Shown in pieces: positions 18,520 to 25,955 of a DNA stretch of 45,718 nt (its first letter is position 1; each line of letters begins with the position of its first letter). The stretch comes from an uncultured Clostridia bacterium (lineage in GTDB: Bacteria; Bacillota; Clostridia; Oscillospirales; Ruminococcaceae). The position numbers and the translations under genes were made by a program. A model generated the notes under the pieces. That model was given only the letters and a program-made list of their open reading frames with translations, made no database searches and was not told where the DNA came from. The stretch is from positions 101,535 through 147,252 of the forward strand of contig CALWZA010000019.1 of the NCBI GenBank assembly GCA_944385905.1, given 5' to 3'.

Positions 18520-19988
18520 ACTCAAAAGTCAGAACACTTGCTATATGCGGCGCATTTGTACTGTGCCTGGGAATTGTCTTCGGAATATTAAAGCTTACCG
18601 AGGCGCCTGAGATAAATCAGGATGAGGAGGAAACTGTCGACAACTCATTTGCTTTATATGAATATCCGAGAGACGACGTTTCAGAAATCAGAATTGAAAA
18701 CTCGGACGGGGACTATACAATAGTCCGAAAAGGACTCGAGAGCTTTTCCATTACGGAAATCGAATCTCTTCCTCAGAACGAGACAACAATATCGGCAGCT
18801 ACGCGATGCGCCGCTTCGGTAACAGCAGAGGCGCTTGTTGAGGAAAATCCTGAAGATCTGTCTAAATACGGTCTTACAGACGATCTTTATACGGCAAAGT
18901 TTACCGTAAGCTTTAAAAATGATAAATATCCCCAAAAAACGGTATATATCGGCAACTCAGTTCCGGACAATTCAGGATACTATATTAAAGTTGACGATTC
19001 TGAGAGCGTTTACACTGCAAAAAAATCAGGACTCAATTATTTCACATATCCGGCTGTTGACTATATCAACACGCTGATTTTGCAGGAGCCTGAAAACAAT
19101 ACCGACTGGCCTGTTATTGACACATTAAGAATTCAGCGCCCGGATCTTGACTGGGATATCGTTATTGAAAACGGACTGAAGGGAGATATTGAGTCTGAGG
19201 TTACGGTAATATCAGCTCAGGTAATGGTTGAGCCTGTATATGCTTACCTCGACATTACAAATTCAGCCGCTGTCACTCACGGACTTTGGGGGCTGCGCGC
19301 AAACCTTGCGGTGGCAGCTTTCCCTAGCGAGGAGGATTTTGAAAAATACGGGCTCGACAATCCTACTGCGACTTTGACTATCGAAGCTGAGCTTCAGACC
19401 TATAAGCTTACAATAGGAAGTCCTGTTTACCTTAAGGACGAAAACGGCGAGGACACAACTACCGTTCAGTCTTATTACGGCTATTATGAGGGAATCGACG
19501 CAATATTCCTTTTCGATGCTGCTGATATGCCTTGGGCAACCGTTATGCCGGCAGATATAACCTCTTCGATGATGACAACAAACTACATTTACGACCTTGA
19601 CACAATTGATATCGAGGTTTACTCGCCCGAAGCTAAAACCTATAAGTTTGACATTGTAGGCTATAAGGACGACAACAAGGTTGACGCGAGTCTTAACGGC
19701 AGCGAGATAGACGGAGAAAATTTCAAGCTGTTTTATCAGTTCCTGCTCAAGTGCCCGATTGAGGATCTTTGGCTTGAGGATCCGACAGGCGATTGCTTTA
19801 TGAAGGTTACTATAAATACAGTCGGCGGACATACCGACGTTTTGGAATTTTATGAGCAGGCGTCGAGACGAACAGCTGTCAAGCTCAACGGGCATCCTTC
19901 GTTCAAATTCGGCAGCGACTATATTGAAACTCTTATGAGAAATCTCGATGCGGTTGAAAGCGGAACAGAAATAAAAATGGACTGGTAA
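18516..19988 (+). CDS. DUF4340 domain-containing protein
   Basis: The 490-residue protein starts at ATG 18516 (AGGAG 6 nt upstream), overlapping the GldG-like stop. It has one N-terminal membrane anchor (about residues 7-25) and a large acidic, extracytoplasmic beta-rich part. The repeated pattern IRIENSDGDYTIVRKG...YGLTDD...VYIGNSVPDNSGYYIKVDDSESVYT is the DUF4340 style, and a second such unit follows around residue 275. DUF4340 genes usually sit beside GldF/GldG-like ABC genes, so it is likely a surface partner of this exporter. Its biochemical role is unknown. Confidence 0.8.
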   Translation: MNSKVRTLAICGAFVLCLGIVFGILKLTEAPEINQDEEETVDNSFALYEYPRDDVSEIRIENSDGDYTIVRKGLESFSITEIESLPQNETTISAATRCAASVTAEALVEENPEDLSKYGLTDDLYTAKFTVSFKNDKYPQKTVYIGNSVPDNSGYYIKVDDSESVYTAKKSGLNYFTYPAVDYINTLILQEPENNTDWPVIDTLRIQRPDLDWDIVIENGLKGDIESEVTVISAQVMVEPVYAYLDITNSAAVTHGLWGLRANLAVAAFPSEEDFEKYGLDNPTATLTIEAELQTYKLTIGSPVYLKDENGEDTTTVQSYYGYYEGIDAIFLFDAADMPWATVMPADITSSMMTTNYIYDLDTIDIEVYSPEAKTYKFDIVGYKDDNKVDASLNGSEIDGENFKLFYQFLLKCPIEDLWLEDPTGDCFMKVTINTVGGHTDVLEFYEQASRRTAVKLNGHPSFKFGSDYIETLMRNLDAVESGTEIKMDW

Positions 19989-20070
19989 ATCAGACGCGGC
20001 GCAACCAAATGCGACAGGATTTACATCTGCATGTATGGTACAATACCAAAAGAAAGGAGAAGTACACAGC

Positions 20071-20352
20071 ATGAGTGAAAACAAATTTTTCAGCTACAAG
20101 GGCTTCCCGCTCGTAAGAAAGGGAAACGAAATTTATTACGGAAACATGGGAGACAATGAGGTGGTAATGCTTCAGATAATTACAAAGAAAAAAGTCGGGG
20201 ATATTGAGGTCGCCGAAAAAATAAAACTTTACCGAATGCTCACCGATGAGAGTATCCCTGTCATGGAAAGAATCACAAAAACAGCAGAGAAAACGGGACT
20301 TTATCAGGCTCTCGACATTGCCAACGCATGGCTCAAGAGAAGCGCCGGATAA
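20071..20352 (+). CDS. Conserved-looking small protein of unknown function
   Basis: A 93-residue cytoplasmic protein with no membrane segment or signal peptide. I do not recognise the family. The N-terminal half looks like beta strands (FFSYKGFPLVRKGNEIYYG, then VVMLQIIT) and the C-terminal half like helices rich in Lys and Glu. ATG 20071 is chosen although AAAGGAG lies 13 nt upstream; the frame also opens at 20035. A possible extended -10 (TGGTACAAT, 20036-20044) lies upstream without a good -35. A strong terminator follows, so it is probably transcribed alone or with the upstream operon. Confidence 0.6.
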   Translation: MSENKFFSYKGFPLVRKGNEIYYGNMGDNEVVMLQIITKKKVGDIEVAEKIKLYRMLTDESIPVMERITKTAEKTGLYQALDIANAWLKRSAG

Positions 20353-20380
20353 TTTTTACAGGCTCAAAACAGTAAAAACA

Positions 20381-20413
20381 AAGCCGTAATCGGGAAACCG
20401 GTTGCGGTTTTTT
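20381..20413 (+). terminator. Intrinsic terminator after the small unknown gene
   Basis: CCGTAATCGG (20384-20393) pairs with CCGGTTGCGG (20398-20407) across a GAAA tetraloop, 10 bp with two wobbles, followed by TTTTTT. Confidence 0.88.
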
Positions 20414-20442
20414 GCATATTTCTTCCGCATCAATAATAGAAT
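20414..20442 (+). promoter_or_regulatory. Candidate sigma-E sporulation promoter for yabP-yabQ
   Basis: GCATATT (20414-20420) resembles the sigma-E -35 element, and AATAGAAT (20435-20442) is a partial match to the CATACAnT -10 with a 14-bp gap. In Bacillus yabP and yabQ belong to the mother-cell sigma-E programme, which makes the site plausible. The match is imperfect. Confidence 0.4.
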
Positions 20443-20477
20443 TAAACAAATCAACATGTAAATTCGGAGGAAGAAGT

Positions 20478-20756
20478 ATGCCTGAAATAGCTCAGAAAGC
20501 CGAACACAATATTATTCTTGAAAGCAGAAGCAGAATGTCTCTTTCGGGGGTGACCGACGTTGACAGCTTTGACGACAACACGATAACCCTTTACACCCAG
20601 CTCGGAGAGCTTTGTATTAAGGGAAAAGGACTGCACATCAATTCAATGAATGTTGAAACCGGGGATATGACTGTTGAGGGAGACATTTGGTCTATGGTTT
20701 ACGGGGATAAGGACAGAAAGTCTCAGGCCGGCATAATTAAGAGGCTGTTTAGATGA
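20478..20756 (+). CDS. yabP: Sporulation protein YabP
   Basis: The 92-residue protein starts at ATG 20478 with GGAGG 7 nt upstream. It has the YabP/YqfC-type pattern: HNIILESRSRMSLSGVTDVDSFDD, LYTQLGELCIKGKGLHI and GDMTVEGDIWSMVY. YabP is a mother-cell protein made during sporulation, with yabQ as its partner gene. The stop overlaps the yabQ start by 4 bp (ATGA), as expected for a coupled pair. Confidence 0.9.
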   Translation: MPEIAQKAEHNIILESRSRMSLSGVTDVDSFDDNTITLYTQLGELCIKGKGLHINSMNVETGDMTVEGDIWSMVYGDKDRKSQAGIIKRLFR

Positions 20757-21232
20757 CCCCGGCTGATTACAGCGAAAGCTTTCTTTCTGTAAACGAGCAG
20801 ATAAGATTTTTTCTCTACGCAGTTGTTATGGGAGTTTGTTTCGGACCGGTATATGACGCTTTGCGGGCTGTAAGAATAGTTTTTCCTCATCCGAAAGCTT
20901 TAGTATTTTTAGAGGACATACTTTATACGGCTTTCTGCGGATTCTGCTTTTTTGTTTTTTCAACTCAGTTTTTATGGGGAGAACTGAGAGCTTTCGTATT
21001 GGTCGGGGCGCTTTTAGGCTTTTTGGTTTATATATTCACTGTGGGACGGATCGTTGTTTGGATTTTTGAAACAGCAGTCAGGGGAATAAAACGTCTGTGC
21101 GGCAAAGTCAAACGCGCCTGTGCCGCATTTCGGGCAAGGTGTTTGGTGAAAATAGTCAAAAAAGACCGCTTAAATCGCCATCAAAAGGCTGAAGATATAG
21201 GCAAAAATAATAAAATTTCAAAAAGCCCTTGA
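20753..21232 (+). CDS. yabQ: Spore cortex biosynthesis protein YabQ
   Basis: The 159-residue membrane protein has the YabQ N-terminus: VNEQIRFFLYAVVMGVCFGPVYDALRAVR, then LEDILYTAFCGFCFFVF and a third and fourth hydrophobic segment up to about residue 103. The C-terminal 55 residues are strongly basic and cytoplasmic. In Bacillus YabQ is needed for spore cortex formation at the forespore outer membrane. It overlaps yabP and lies before divIC, the classic order. Confidence 0.9.
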   Translation: MTPADYSESFLSVNEQIRFFLYAVVMGVCFGPVYDALRAVRIVFPHPKALVFLEDILYTAFCGFCFFVFSTQFLWGELRAFVLVGALLGFLVYIFTVGRIVVWIFETAVRGIKRLCGKVKRACAAFRARCLVKIVKKDRLNRHQKAEDIGKNNKISKSP

Positions 21233-21258
21233 AAGTTGATAACAAATTGTTGTATAAT
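21229..21258 (+). promoter_or_regulatory. Sigma-A promoter for divIC
   Basis: TTGAAA (21229-21234) and TATAAT (21253-21258) lie 18 bp apart, overlapping the end of yabQ. This lets the vegetative divIC and yabR genes be expressed independently of the sporulation genes. A predicted start near 21265 also argues against ATG 21271 as the divIC start. Confidence 0.65.
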
Positions 21259-21297
21259 GTAAAAGTATAAATGGGGTCAGTATTTTGCAAAGAGGGC

Positions 21298-21636
21298 GTG
21301 AAGTTGAAAAAATCGGCCGAAAGTAAAAAACAGTTTAAAAAGGAAAAACGTATGCTAAAGAAGCACCCACTGTCTTATTATTTAAGCGGCGTGGCAGTGA
21401 CTGCTTTGTTTGTTTACGCGTTCGGAGTTTTTGTGTCAACACAGTCTAAAATCACTAAGCAGAAAAACGAGCTTCAAAAAATCAAAGAGCAGATTGAGCT
21501 TGTTGAACAGCAAAATGACGAATACGCCAGAATACTCAACACAGAGGATGAGGATGAGTATATGTTCAGGATGGCCGTCGAAAAGCTCGGCTACGCATAT
21601 CCCAATGAAACGAGATTTTATCCGAGAATAAAATAA
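21298..21636 (+). CDS. divIC: Septum formation initiator family protein (DivIC/FtsB-like)
   Basis: The bitopic protein of about 112 residues has a basic cytoplasmic N-terminus, one membrane segment (LSYYLSGVAVTALFVYAFGVF, near residues 25-45), a coiled coil rich in Gln/Glu/Lys (TKQKNELQKIKEQIELVEQQ) and a short C-terminal domain ending YPNETRFYPRIK. This is the DivIC/FtsB layout for divisome assembly with FtsL and DivIB/FtsQ. GTG 21298 or TTG 21304 is preferred: AGAGGG at 21291 suits TTG 21304 best. The frame is open from ATG 21271. Confidence 0.82.
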   Translation: MKLKKSAESKKQFKKEKRMLKKHPLSYYLSGVAVTALFVYAFGVFVSTQSKITKQKNELQKIKEQIELVEQQNDEYARILNTEDEDEYMFRMAVEKLGYAYPNETRFYPRIK

Positions 21637-21703
21637 CGAGGAGCAACTTCGTATTTTATAAAACTGCCCGAAGGGGTAATAAGAAAGAGGACAGAAAACT
21701 GTT

Positions 21704-22225
21704 ATGCAGCTTGAAGTTGGAAGTATTTGTGAAGGCAAGGTTACGGGGATAACCAAATTCGGAGCTTTTGTAGAGCTTGAGAGCGGAAAGACGGGAATGG
21801 TACATATATCGGAGGTCGCGAACACCTATGTAAACGATATAAAAGACCATATTCAAGAGGGACAGACCGTCAAGGTAAAGGTCATGAGCATCGGAGAGGA
21901 CGGAAAAATAGCCCTTTCAATAAAGAAAGCGCTTCCTCAGCCTGAAAGACCTCAGAGAAATTTCTCTGACAGGGATAAGGACAGGCCTCAGCAATTTCGC
22001 GGAGGACAGGGCGGAAAGCCAAGGTTTGAGAAAAAATCCGAACCGAAACGTGAGCAGTCGGCTGACCCGGTCGGATTCGGATATGTTTCGCCGTCGGATA
22101 AGCCTGTGGACGCGGCGTTTGAGGATATGCTCTCAAAGTTTAAAGCAAGCTCGGAGGATAAAATGTCCGACCTTAAGCGAATTTTAGACCCGAAAAAGAG
22201 AAGCGGAAACAGACGAGGAAAGTGA
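21704..22225 (+). CDS. yabR: S1 RNA-binding domain protein (YabR-like)
   Basis: The 173-residue protein has an N-terminal S1 domain (about residues 1-72) with GSICEGKVTGITKFGAFVELE, GKTGMVHISEVA and VKVKVMSI...KIALSIKKA. The rest is a basic, disordered-looking tail with RGGQGGKPRFEKKSEPKREQ and a last helix-forming segment (FEDMLSKFKASSEDKMSDLKR). YabR follows divIC in Bacillus. S1 proteins of this kind bind RNA or ribosomes. A strong terminator follows 38 nt downstream. Confidence 0.87.
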   Translation: MQLEVGSICEGKVTGITKFGAFVELESGKTGMVHISEVANTYVNDIKDHIQEGQTVKVKVMSIGEDGKIALSIKKALPQPERPQRNFSDRDKDRPQQFRGGQGGKPRFEKKSEPKREQSADPVGFGYVSPSDKPVDAAFEDMLSKFKASSEDKMSDLKRILDPKKRSGNRRGK

Positions 22226-22262
22226 TTTGTCAAACAGCTTTCGTTAAATAATTGATGATAGG

Positions 22263-22291
22263 TCGCCTGTGGGTTTCCACGGGCGATTTTT
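22263..22291 (+). terminator. Intrinsic terminator after yabR
   Basis: TCGCCTGTGG (22263-22272) pairs with CCACGGGCGA (22277-22286) across a GTTT loop, 10 bp with one wobble, followed by TTTTT. Confidence 0.9.
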
Positions 22292-22395
22292 AAACAACGC
22301 TGGTTTTGAGGACGCTTTTTTAACAGGCTTTTCGAGTGCTTTTGCCGTTCAATGGCTTTGCCAACCGTCTTAAACAAAAAGAAATGGAGATTAAT

Positions 22396-22671
22396 ATGAC
22401 AAAAGGATTGAAAAAGACAATCGCGTTTACTTTTTTTCTGCTGGCAGGGATAACCCTCGGCGCGTTTTTGGGCAGGCTTTTCGCTCAGACTCCGTATCTG
22501 AGCTGGCTTTCGTGGGGACAAACTTTCGGAATTTCGGCTGACTCGCCGGTAATAATAGATTTGTCGGTGATTACGCTGGCGTTTGGCCTTACTCTCAAAG
22601 TAACCATCGCCCAGATAATTACCATTCCGATTTTTATACTTATTTACGCGAAAACCTGTAAAAATATTTAA
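22396..22671 (+). CDS. DUF4321-like small membrane protein
   Basis: The 91-residue protein starts at ATG 22396, with GGAGA 6 nt upstream, and has two or three hydrophobic segments (about residues 8-25, 53-72 and 70-86). The first carries AGITLGAFLGRLFA, and FGISADSPVIIDLSVITLAFGLTLKV follows, which resembles DUF4321 proteins of Clostridia. The function is unknown. It is set off from yabR by a terminator and precedes a lipoprotein gene by 46 nt. Confidence 0.65.
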   Translation: MTKGLKKTIAFTFFLLAGITLGAFLGRLFAQTPYLSWLSWGQTFGISADSPVIIDLSVITLAFGLTLKVTIAQIITIPIFILIYAKTCKNI

Positions 22672-22717
22672 CGGATACTATATATAAAGAACAGGACAGG
22701 AAAAGGGAAATACAAAT

Positions 22718-23407
22718 ATGAAAAAAATCATTAAAACGGCAGTGGTATCGGCAGTGATGTCAGCGGCGATTTTTTGCGGATGCGGAAAAGAGGTTGCCGG
22801 TGAGGACCTTATAAACGCCGCAAGGGACAGCTACCGCGCTCTTGATTCCGCATATGTGGAGGTGGTCAACGATGACACAAAAGAGGCGGAACAAACCTTT
22901 ACATTTAAATACGACGAAAAAGATATTTTGACATATTATTATTACGGAACAGACGGAGAGAATACCATCGCCCGGTTTTATAACGGCTATGAGGAGTATA
23001 CAGAGCAAAACGGCACAGTCACCCTTACGGAAAAAGGAGACCCTCAATTCCCCGGATATGACAGAGACCTTCCTTATCCGATGGCTGACAAGGGATTGAT
23101 TGTATTTCAGAAAAAATCGGTTGCCGAGTCGGATATCGAAACGATGGACGACGGCTCATCTGTTGTGACCCATGTGTATGACGTTTCGGATATGCAGGCG
23201 GTCGAGGGTGAGGGGGATATAACCTCGTTTACCGTTGTGTACTATTTCAATTCGGACAAAACGCTTGACCACCTTACTCAGATAACTGTTTTTGATTTGA
23301 ACGGAGATAAAACAACACGCTCTTACTCGGTTTATATTTCGCGGGAAAACAGCGTCGAATCAGTCGAAAACGGCATTGATATTTCAAAAGCCCAAAAGGC
23401 GGAATAG
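22718..23407 (+). CDS. Putative lipoprotein of unknown function
   Basis: The 229-residue protein has a type II signal peptide with a lipobox-like SAAIFCGCGKE; Cys20 is the likely lipid site, Cys22 an alternative. The mature part is acidic and strand-rich, with repeated aromatic-ended strands such as AEQTFTFKYDEKDILTYYYYG and SFTVVYYFNSDKTLDHLTQI. That layout is reminiscent of LolA/LppX-like barrels, but I cannot assign the family. It is followed by the promoter of the ribosomal operon. Confidence 0.7.
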   Translation: MKKIIKTAVVSAVMSAAIFCGCGKEVAGEDLINAARDSYRALDSAYVEVVNDDTKEAEQTFTFKYDEKDILTYYYYGTDGENTIARFYNGYEEYTEQNGTVTLTEKGDPQFPGYDRDLPYPMADKGLIVFQKKSVAESDIETMDDGSSVVTHVYDVSDMQAVEGEGDITSFTVVYYFNSDKTLDHLTQITVFDLNGDKTTRSYSVYISRENSVESVENGIDISKAQKAE

Positions 23408-23490
23408 TCTATTGTAGAATATGCATAAATAAATGCGTGAATTATAAAGAAATTTCTACGTGTGAAAATGCGCTGATTTTGAAAAAACTG

Positions 23491-23519
23491 TTGCAATATC
23501 AGGGCGAGCGTGTTATTAT
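23491..23519 (+). promoter_or_regulatory. Promoter of the S10-spc-alpha ribosomal operon (extended -10)
   Basis: TTGCAA (23491-23496), a 17-bp spacer and TATTAT (23514-23519), with TG at 23511-23512 giving an extended -10. It lies 84-112 bp after the lipoprotein stop and about 340 bp before rpsJ. No other good promoter is visible in the gap 23408-23860. Confidence 0.7.
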
Positions 23520-23525
23520 ATTACT

Positions 23526-23860
23526 TGCGTGACTGCAAGATATGCGATGAAGCTGAAGGTTGCCGGCGGTATGCCGGGTAATTTCAGCCGAGTATGTCCG
23601 ATTTTAAACCGGGCGACTGTAATAGCGAACACAGTTTGTGCTTTTGACTCCTTGCGGGCAGGTTCTGAGAATCTGCAGGTTAAGGCGCAGAGCCGTTATG
23701 TGCACGTTAAGTCTTCCGAAAAACGACAAAAGTTTTTCGGTTTTTTTGTAAGAAGGCGTGAAACACACGGCGGCGTGTGTGAAGTGTTCGGTAAGACAGA
23801 GAAGGTCGGCGAAGGAAGCCGGCCTGCCCCCAACAAGAAAAAACCAAGGAGGCGTTTCAA
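23526..23860 (+). promoter_or_regulatory. Structured leader of the rpsJ operon (candidate attenuator)
   Basis: The untranslated stretch between the promoter and rpsJ is about 335 nt and holds at least five hairpins. The first pairs GCTGAA (23552-23557) with TTCAGC (23583-23588) and has an inner CCGGC/GCCGG stem (23563-23567 with 23573-23577). The second pairs 23658-23665 with 23669-23676. The third is the intrinsic terminator at 23716-23747. Then come ACACACG/CGTGTGT and GGTCGGC/GCCGGCC stems close to rpsJ. The arrangement suggests premature termination controlled by a ligand, probably a ribosomal protein. A 117-codon frame crossing it has no ribosome site and no recognisable product. Confidence 0.6.
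23716..23747 (+). terminator. Intrinsic terminator inside the rpsJ leader
   Basis: CCGAAAAAC (23716-23724) pairs perfectly with GTTTTTCGG (23732-23740) across a 7-nt loop, followed immediately by seven T residues. It lies about 200 nt downstream of the promoter and 113 nt before rpsJ, with no gene in between, so it must be bypassed for the ribosomal operon to be expressed. Confidence 0.85.
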
Positions 23861-24175
23861 ATGGCAGTCAATGAAAAAATAAGAATCAAGATCAAGGGCT
23901 ATGAGCACGGTATCGTAGACGCTGCTGCAACAAAGATTGTAGAAGCTGCGAAGAGAAGCGGCGCAAAGGTTTCAGGACCTATTCCGCTGCCGACTGACAA
24001 GGAAGTCGTAACAATCCTCAGAGCGGTTCACAAGTACAAGGACAGCCGCGAGCAGTTTGAGCTCAGAACACATAAGAGACTTATAGATGTTCTGCGTCCT
24101 ACAAACGACACTACATCAGCTCTCCAGAGTCTTGAACTTCCTGCCGGTGTAGACATTGTAATGGAAATCAAGTAA
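23861..24175 (+). CDS. rpsJ: 30S ribosomal protein S10
   Basis: S10 is a 30S head protein that also forms the NusB-NusE complex in antitermination. The 104-residue product shows [35 protein letters not shown] and the C-terminal VDIVMEIK typical of the family. It starts at ATG 23861 behind AAGGAGG. It is the first gene of the large ribosomal cluster, behind a long attenuator-like leader. Confidence 0.97.
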   Translation: MAVNEKIRIKIKGYEHGIVDAAATKIVEAAKRSGAKVSGPIPLPTDKEVVTILRAVHKYKDSREQFELRTHKRLIDVLRPTNDTTSALQSLELPAGVDIVMEIK

Positions 24176-24183
24176 TTTCCTAA

Positions 24184-24239
24184 AGAGATTGCGTGCAATC
24201 TCTCAGCAATTCACATGCAGGTCAAGTTGGGAAACCAAC
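24184..24239 (+). other. Twin hairpins in the rpsJ-rplC gap
   Basis: AGAGATTG pairs with CAATCTCT around a CGTG loop (24184-24203), and GTTGG pairs with CCAAC around a GAAA tetraloop (24226-24239). Neither has a T tract, so they are probably RNA processing or translational-control elements ahead of rplC rather than terminators. Confidence 0.45.
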
Positions 24240-24265
24240 CAATAACCTAATAGGAGGAAAAAAGA

Positions 24266-24901
24266 ATGGTAAAGGGAATCATCGGAAAGAAAATCGGCAT
24301 GACCCAGATTTTCGACGAAGCAGGAAAAGTAGTTCCTGTAACGGTAATTGAGGCAGGTCCCTGCGTTGTTGTTCAGAAGAAGACGATCGAGAACGACGGA
24401 TATGAAGCCGTACAGCTCGGATTCGGAGACATCAAGGCAAAGAACGTTAACAAGCCTCTTGCCGGACATTTCAAGAAGGCTGACGTTGCAGCCAAGAGAA
24501 CACTGAAGGAATTCAGACTTGCTGACATTTCAGGACTTAACGTAGGCGATCTCGTAAAGGCAGACACATTTGCCGAGGGCGACATCGTTGACGTAAGCGG
24601 AACAAGCAAGGGTAAGGGATTCGCAGGAACAATCAAGCGTTACAACAACCACAGGCTCAAGGAAACACACGGTACAGGCCCTGTTCACAGACACGCCGGC
24701 TCAATGGGCGCTTGCTCATCGCCGTCAAGAATCTACAAGGGCAAGGGAATGCCCGGTCACCTCGGAGCTGAAAAGGTAACTGTTCAGAACCTTGAGGTTG
24801 TAAGAGTTGACGCAGAAAACAATCTTATCGCAATCAAGGGAGCGGTTCCGGGACCTAAGGGCGGAACTGTTACAATAGTTGACTGCGTTAAGAAGGCTTA
24901 G
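24266..24901 (+). CDS. rplC: 50S ribosomal protein L3
   Basis: L3 binds the 3' domain of 23S rRNA early in 50S assembly and approaches the peptidyl transferase centre. The 211-residue product begins [15 protein letters not shown] and has [27 protein letters not shown] (the central loop) and [18 protein letters not shown] 24266 has AGGAGG upstream. The gap to rpsJ contains two hairpins, and rplD follows after 18 nt. Confidence 0.97.
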   Translation: MVKGIIGKKIGMTQIFDEAGKVVPVTVIEAGPCVVVQKKTIENDGYEAVQLGFGDIKAKNVNKPLAGHFKKADVAAKRTLKEFRLADISGLNVGDLVKADTFAEGDIVDVSGTSKGKGFAGTIKRYNNHRLKETHGTGPVHRHAGSMGACSSPSRIYKGKGMPGHLGAEKVTVQNLEVVRVDAENNLIAIKGAVPGPKGGTVTIVDCVKKA

Positions 24902-24919
24902 TGGAAGGAGGAAGTAATC

Positions 24920-25543
24920 ATGCCAAAGGTTTCAGTTTATGATATGAACGGCAAAGTAGTTGCTGACACTGAGCTTAGCGATGCAATATTCGGAATTGAG
25001 CCGAACACAGCGGTAATGCACGCAATGGTTGTGAATTACCTTGCAAATCAGAGACAGGGCACACAGTCCACTCTCACCAGAACAGAGGTAAGAGGCGGCG
25101 GAAGAAAGCCTTGGAGACAGAAGGGTACCGGACACGCGCGTCAGGGCTCAATCAGAGCGCCGCAGTGGACACACGGAGGAGTTGCTCTCGGACCTAAGCC
25201 GAGAAGCTACTACTACACACTCAACAAGAAGGTAAGAAGACTCGCAATGAAGTCTGCTCTTTCTTCAAAGGTGCTTGATAACAACCTCATCGTTGTAAAC
25301 AACATCAGCTGCGACGAGATCAAGACAAAGACCGTCGTAAATATGCTTAAGGCACTCGGAGCTGAGGGCAAGGCCCTTATCGTAATGCCTGAAGTAAACA
25401 AAAATGTAATCAAGAGCGCAAACAACATTCCCGGCGTTAAGACAACTCTTGTCAACACCCTGAATGTTTACGACATTCTTAACTACGATAAGTTCATAGT
25501 TGTTACAGATGCCGTCGCTAAGATTGAGGAGGTTTACTGCTAA
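24920..25543 (+). CDS. rplD: 50S ribosomal protein L4
   Basis: L4 binds 23S rRNA domain I and lines the exit tunnel; in enterobacteria it also represses the S10 operon by leader binding. The 207-residue protein has [34 protein letters not shown], the tunnel loop, and [17 protein letters not shown] at the C-terminus. It starts at ATG 24920 behind GGAGG. The stop overlaps the rplW start by 1 base. It is a reasonable candidate ligand for the upstream leader, which is inference only. Confidence 0.97.
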   Translation: MPKVSVYDMNGKVVADTELSDAIFGIEPNTAVMHAMVVNYLANQRQGTQSTLTRTEVRGGGRKPWRQKGTGHARQGSIRAPQWTHGGVALGPKPRSYYYTLNKKVRRLAMKSALSSKVLDNNLIVVNNISCDEIKTKTVVNMLKALGAEGKALIVMPEVNKNVIKSANNIPGVKTTLVNTLNVYDILNYDKFIVVTDAVAKIEEVYC

Positions 25544-25839
25544 TGGCTAAGAATGTTCACAGCATAATCTTAAAGCCCGTTATAACAGAAGCTTCAATGG
25601 CTAATCTTCAGATGGGCAAATATACTTTTAAGGTTGCCAAGGACGCCAACAAGATTGAAATAGCTAAGGCTGTTGAGGAAATCTTCGGCGTTAAGGTCGC
25701 GAAGGTAAACACACTTAACTGCAACGGCCGCTCAAAGAGAATGGGCAAGTATGAGGGCAAAACTCCCGATTACAAGAAGGCAATCGTTACTCTTGCCGAG
25801 GGTTCAAAGACTATCGAGTTCTTTGACGGAATGATGTAA
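25543..25839 (+). CDS. rplW: 50S ribosomal protein L23
   Basis: L23 sits at the exit of the peptide tunnel and docks trigger factor and SRP. The 98-residue protein has [12 protein letters not shown] at the start, [26 protein letters not shown] and [29 protein letters not shown]. It is translationally coupled to rplD (TAATG). A structured gap of 116 nt follows before rplB. Confidence 0.96.
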   Translation: MAKNVHSIILKPVITEASMANLQMGKYTFKVAKDANKIEIAKAVEEIFGVKVAKVNTLNCNGRSKRMGKYEGKTPDYKKAIVTLAEGSKTIEFFDGMM

Positions 25840-25860
25840 TAACATCCCGGCAGTATGTAT

Positions 25861-25935
25861 GGAAAGCCCGGCGCTTTCCGCAAAACGTTAAAAGAGCGGA
25901 CACGGTTTTAGCTTGCTTTCGCAAGGTTCGCTCTT
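25861..25935 (+). other. Structured RNA in the rplW-rplB gap
   Basis: GGAAAGC pairs with GCTTTCC (25861-25879). Then AAGAGCG (25892-25898) pairs with CGCTCTT (25929-25935), enclosing CTTGC/GCAAG with a TTTC loop (25912-25925). There is no T tract. Two stacked hairpins just before the rplB ribosome site suggest a regulatory or processing element. Confidence 0.5.
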
Positions 25936-25955
25936 ATCAGAAAGGAATGTTTCAG

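Noticed and set aside
19263..20084. Long antisense frame (273 codons) over the DUF4340 gene
   Set aside because: The sense frame has a ribosome site, membrane anchor and family features; the antisense peptide is a cysteine-rich shadow without structure.
23529..23882. A 117-codon open frame across the rpsJ leader
   Set aside because: It has no ribosome site, no recognisable product, runs through the terminator hairpin and into rpsJ in another frame. It is best explained as chance in a structured RNA leader.
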